DNA of 8,259 bases. Origin: Oscillospiraceae bacterium. Lineage in GTDB: Bacteria > Bacillota > Clostridia > Oscillospirales > Oscillospiraceae. The notes under the pieces were generated by a model. That model saw nothing but the letters and a program-made list of their open reading frames with translations. It had not been told where the DNA came from and searched no databases. Location: contig JAFTGG010000062.1 in the NCBI GenBank assembly GCA_017458025.1, positions 1-8,259 on the forward strand, given 5' to 3'. The translations under genes were made by a program, and so were the position numbers. Of this stretch, positions 5,830-8,259 are shown piece after piece. How positions within the stretch are numbered: position 1 is the first letter of the stretch; every line of letters begins with the position of its first letter.

Positions 5830-7146
5830 ATGAAAAAGATCTTGATCGTTGACGATGCGCAGTTCATGCAAAAAGTGACCAGCGGGATCCTCTCGGAAAA
5901 ATACGAGACGGTCTGCGCCTCCTCGGGTCCCGAGGCGATGGAGCTGTACGAAAAAGAGAATCCGGACATGATCCTCAGCGACCTCATCATGCCGCAGATG
6001 ACCGGCCTTGAGCTCCAGCGCCTGCTGACGGAGAAGTACGATGAGCACATTCCGTTCATGTTCATGACCGCCGACGAACGCGAGGAGAACGAAAGCCTCG
6101 GCCTCGAAGCCGGCGCGATGGACTACATTCGCAAGCCCTTCAAGCCCGAGGTGCTGCTGCGCCGCGTGGACAACATCATGCGCCACGTTGAGAACCTGCG
6201 CCAGATCCAGGGCCTCAAGGTCGTGGCGGAAACCGACCCGATGACGGGGCTCCTCAACAAGGCGTTCGCGACCAAGACCCTCGCCGAGCTCTGCCCCAAG
6301 GCGAACGGTATTTTGATGATGGTCGATCTGGACAGCTTCAAGCTCGTCAACGACATTCACGGTCACGGCATGGGCGATCGTATCCTGATCCGTTTTTCCG
6401 AGATTCTGCGCAGCGTGATTCGTTCGAGCGACGTCGCGGGCCGCATGGGCGGCGACGAGTTCATCGTCTTCTGCCGCGATATCCGGGACGAGCAGTTGAT
6501 CGAAGAAAAATCCGCGGCCATCAATTCCCTGCTCCTTGCCTCGGCAAAAGAGTTCATGGGCGAGGATATGAATATCCCCCTCGGCGCGTCTATCGGCGCG
6601 GTGCTCGTGCCGGACGAGGGCACGGAGTTCGCCGACCTCTACAAGAAAGCCGACAAGGCGCTTTACACCGTCAAGCAAAACGGCAAGCACGGCTACGCCT
6701 TTTTCCGCGCGCACGACGCCGCCTCCGCCGCCGAAGCGCCGAAGGAGAGCGCCGGTTCGCTCGACAGCGCGCGCATGATCCTCGACGAGCGCAACCGCCA
6801 GAAAGGCTCCTATGAGCTCGGCTTCGAGAACTTCCGCAGCGTCTACCGTTTCATCGTCCGCTCGATGGAAAATTACCACTACGACGCGGAGTTTGTCCTC
6901 TTTACCTTTGCCGCCGACGTTCCCGCCGACACGGCGGACAGCTTCGGCGACCTGCTCCGTCAGTCCCTGCGCCGCAGCGACGTCTACACCAAGAGCGCCA
7001 AGGGACAGTACATGGTCCTGCTCCCGCAGCCCGGCGCCGACCACGGCGAAGCGATCGTTCAGCGGATCCTGACGAATTGGAACAGCCTTGCGGGCGGCAC
7101 GCCCGTCGCCTGCGATCACGAAACGGTGCAGTCGGTCGAGCAATAG
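5830..7146 (+). CDS. Response regulator diguanylate cyclase (REC-GGDEF) with degenerate GGDEF-like C-domain
   Basis: A 438-aa cytoplasmic protein expected to make c-di-GMP from two GTP when its receiver is phosphorylated. REC (1-120) has the acidic pair D8/D9, phospho-acceptor D51, T80 and K102. The GGDEF domain (about 132-295) starts at DPMTGLLN (136-143) and has metal-site D166 in MVDLDSF, catalytic GGDEF (207-211) and the inhibitory-site RxxD (R198-D201) exactly five residues before GGDEF, as in PleD. After an Ala-rich linker (about 296-325), residues 328-425 form a second GGDEF-like fold: SLRRSDVYTKSAKGQYMVLLP (379-399) aligns with VIRSSDVAGRMGGDEFIVFC, so its catalytic motif is replaced by AKGQY while RxxD (381-384) remains. 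The ATG at 5830 is chosen over a GTG at 5821 that overlaps the ribosome binding site. No cognate histidine kinase gene is in the window. Confidence 0.93.
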   Translation: MKKILIVDDAQFMQKVTSGILSEKYETVCASSGPEAMELYEKENPDMILSDLIMPQMTGLELQRLLTEKYDEHIPFMFMTADEREENESLGLEAGAMDYIRKPFKPEVLLRRVDNIMRHVENLRQIQGLKVVAETDPMTGLLNKAFATKTLAELCPKANGILMMVDLDSFKLVNDIHGHGMGDRILIRFSEILRSVIRSSDVAGRMGGDEFIVFCRDIRDEQLIEEKSAAINSLLLASAKEFMGEDMNIPLGASIGAVLVPDEGTEFADLYKKADKALYTVKQNGKHGYAFFRAHDAASAAEAPKESAGSLDSARMILDERNRQKGSYELGFENFRSVYRFIVRSMENYHYDAEFVLFTFAADVPADTADSFGDLLRQSLRRSDVYTKSAKGQYMVLLPQPGADHGEAIVQRILTNWNSLAGGTPVACDHETVQSVEQ

Positions 7147-7153
7147 TTGACAT

Positions 7154-7183
7154 AAAAATGGAAGCCGCGCGGCTGCCATTTTT
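7154..7183. terminator. Bidirectional terminator between REC-GGDEF and HAD genes
   Basis: Arms AAAAATGG (7154-7161) and CCATTTTT (7176-7183) flank the GC-rich palindrome at 7163-7174, with one A/G mismatch. Each strand ends the hairpin in a T-run. It begins 8 nt after the cyclase stop, and its T-run overlaps the HAD stop codon (7184-7182), so the two convergent genes share it. Confidence 0.85.
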
Positions 7184-7973
7184 ATTGCTCCGCCAATATC
7201 CGCTCAAGAACAGCGAGCACATCGTCGCACTGCCGCGGGAAGCGCTGCCGCAATTCCGGCGATGCAGTTGACATAAGATATGACACGCCCGCCGTTTCCA
7301 GCATAGCCACGTCGTTCCAATTGTCGCCGAACGCGGCGGTCTCATCGGGCGGGACGCCGAGCGCGCCGCAGAGGCCGCGCAGGCCCGCGCCCTTATCCGC
7401 GAGCGTAAAGTCGAGCCACGCGGGGCCCGCCTCCGCCATGCGGAACATACCGCCAAACCGCGGGCCGAGCGCCGCTTTCGGCGCGTCGAGCCCCTCGGGC
7501 GCGTAGGCGGACACCTTGACGACGTCCTCCGCGACGTCCTCGACGCGCTCCACGACGCGGATATGGTTCCCCGTCATCTCCCGAAACGCCGCTATGAAGC
7601 CCGCGTCCTTCGGGCACAGGTAGCTGACGTTCTCGCCGGAGACGAGCACCTCGCAGCCGGGCAGCGCGAGAATCGCGCGCATCAGCGCGAGCGCGCCGGC
7701 GCGCGGCATGGGCGTCTTGAACAGCAGCTTCGCTTCCGCTTCGGGGCCCGCGCCCATCACGACCGCGCCGTTCTCGCAGAGATAAGCGATCTCGTCCGCC
7801 ACCGGCGCGAAAAGGCGTCGCAGCGAATGGTATTGCCGCCCCGACGCGGGGCAGAACAGCACGCCCGACGCGCGCAGGGCGCGAACGAGCGGAAACAGCG
7901 CCTCCGGCAGCCCCGCTTCCCCGTAGGGGATCAGCGTGCCGTCAATATCGCTGACAATCAGTTTGATACGCAT
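7182..7973 (-). CDS. Cof-type HAD-IIB family phosphatase
   Basis: A 263-aa cytoplasmic haloacid-dehalogenase-superfamily hydrolase of the Cof/IIB type, which hydrolyses small phosphorylated metabolites such as sugar phosphates or flavin-type cofactors. All four HAD motifs are visible: DIDGTL (9-14, nucleophile D9 and acid/base D11), SGRQ (44-47), K194 in ADKGAGL, and GDNWND (216-221). The C2-type cap lies between about 85 and 185. The ATG at 7973 follows a weak ribosome binding site, GGTGA, by 6 nt. No convincing promoter was seen upstream; the leader would cross the inverted-repeat element at 8012-8177 if transcription starts beyond it. It is convergent with the cyclase gene and likely a single-gene unit. 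The substrate cannot be predicted from sequence. Confidence 0.92.
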   Translation of the reverse strand: MRIKLIVSDIDGTLIPYGEAGLPEALFPLVRALRASGVLFCPASGRQYHSLRRLFAPVADEIAYLCENGAVVMGAGPEAEAKLLFKTPMPRAGALALMRAILALPGCEVLVSGENVSYLCPKDAGFIAAFREMTGNHIRVVERVEDVAEDVVKVSAYAPEGLDAPKAALGPRFGGMFRMAEAGPAWLDFTLADKGAGLRGLCGALGVPPDETAAFGDNWNDVAMLETAGVSYLMSTASPELRQRFPRQCDDVLAVLERILAEQ

Positions 7974-8011
7974 TTTTCTTCACCGTTCCACAGGGTAATC
8001 CGATTTTTTCC

Positions 8012-8177
8012 AGGCCTTGTTTTAAAAATGGGCAACGTGACCGACGGCGAGGGATTCTTTCGTCAGGCAAGGCCGATTTGACGCGGCAATGCTTTGCGTA
8101 TTGCAAGAAAAATTGCCGCGGCATGGCGGAAAAAGACCCGCCGTTTGGGCATGTCGGCATTTTTTCAAACAAGGCCT
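8012..8177. repeat. Nested inverted-repeat element (MITE-like or structured RNA)
   Basis: Outer arms 8012-8030 and 8158-8177 are complementary over 19-20 nt with one mismatch and one extra base. An inner perfect 9-bp stem (8082-8090 with 8112-8120) sits almost at the centre, and inside it CTT(T)GC and GCAAG can pair again. The core CAAGGCC also recurs at 8068-8074. The 166-bp block could fold into a single long hairpin on either strand. No transposase is encoded and I see no clear target duplication. It fills most of the 286-bp gap upstream of the HAD gene. Confidence 0.65.
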
Positions 8178-8198
8178 AAAAGACAACCGATTAATTTC

Positions 8199-8227
8199 TT
8201 GCGTTTTCTGCCGATGTATGATATAGA
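8199..8227 (+). promoter_or_regulatory. Rightward promoter for a gene beyond the window
   Basis: TTGCGT (8199-8204), a 17-nt spacer and the extended -10 TGATATAGA (8219-8227). A dyad GATAT-AGAA-ATATC (8220-8233) covers the -10 and could be an operator or chance. Downstream, AAGGGGG (8249-8255) looks like a ribosome binding site, so a gene probably starts at or just past the last base. Confidence 0.6.
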
Positions 8228-8259
8228 AATATCTGTCAAGGCTTTGGAAAGGGGGCGTA

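Noticed and set aside
7147..7160. TTGACA at 7147-7152 as a -35 box
   Set aside because: No -10 follows at the right distance; the bases are the approach to the bidirectional terminator.
5683..7179. 498-codon open frame on the minus strand opposite the REC-GGDEF gene
   Set aside because: It lies fully antisense to a gene with clear domains, has low-complexity His/Val/Ala/Arg-rich content and no recognisable motif. Long antisense frames are expected opposite GC-rich genes.
7942..8172. 76-codon minus-strand frame upstream of and overlapping the HAD gene
   Set aside because: It starts at a TTG inside the inverted-repeat arm without a ribosome binding site, overlaps the HAD start by 32 bp and is encoded mostly by the palindromic element.
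8190..8245. Leftward promoter for the HAD gene starting at TTGACA (minus strand, near 8240-8235)
   Set aside because: A good -35 exists but no acceptable -10 lies 16-18 nt downstream.

Overview
The window is about 8.3 kb of GC-rich chromosomal DNA with eight protein genes, one of them cut by the left edge. Strong AGGAGG-type ribosome binding sites, a group of ECF transporter genes, and a PilZ protein beside a GGDEF response regulator suggest a GC-rich member of the Clostridia (Bacillota), perhaps an Oscillospirales-like or Christensenellales-like gut anaerobe. That placement is inferred from gene style only. No rRNA, tRNA, CRISPR array, transposase or phage gene was seen.

Left part (1-3814, minus strand). 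An energy-coupling-factor importer is laid out in transcription order: a UPF0397-type substrate-binding S component (3814-3260), a 569-aa ATPase with two ABC domains in one chain (3057-1348), and the T component EcfT (1351-524), whose start overlaps the ATPase stop by 4 bp. Together they encode a complete S-A-A-T vitamin-type importer whose ligand cannot be read from the sequence. The 202-bp gap between S and A is packed with five consecutive inverted repeats. The first forms the very end of the S gene. The last is shaped like a terminator and sits just ahead of the ATPase ribosome binding site. After ecfT comes a separate gene with a UBA-like segment and a DUF4342-like domain (411 to beyond base 1).

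Middle (3815-4986). Back-to-back promoters drive the ECF operon leftward and an inositol-monophosphatase-family gene (3980-4768) rightward. The convergent gap after it holds the PilZ terminator and a 17-bp-arm inverted repeat in the PilZ 3' untranslated region.

Right part (4987-7146). A divergent pair looks like a small c-di-GMP module. One gene is a YcgR-like PilZ receptor with both ligand motifs. The other is a REC-GGDEF response regulator with intact catalytic and inhibitory sites plus a third, degenerate GGDEF-like domain. For both, the longest open frame begins at a GTG that overlaps the Shine-Dalgarno sequence, so the true start lies slightly downstream.

End (7147-8259). A Cof-type HAD phosphatase on the minus strand converges on the GGDEF gene and shares a bidirectional terminator with it. 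The 286 bp upstream of the HAD gene contain a nested inverted-repeat element (8012-8177), then a rightward promoter and a Shine-Dalgarno-like stretch for a gene starting at or just beyond the right edge.

I found no clear undescribed system. The items most worth a second look are the palindrome cluster inside the ECF operon, the nested palindromic element at 8012-8177, and the degenerate GGDEF domain that keeps an RxxD motif.
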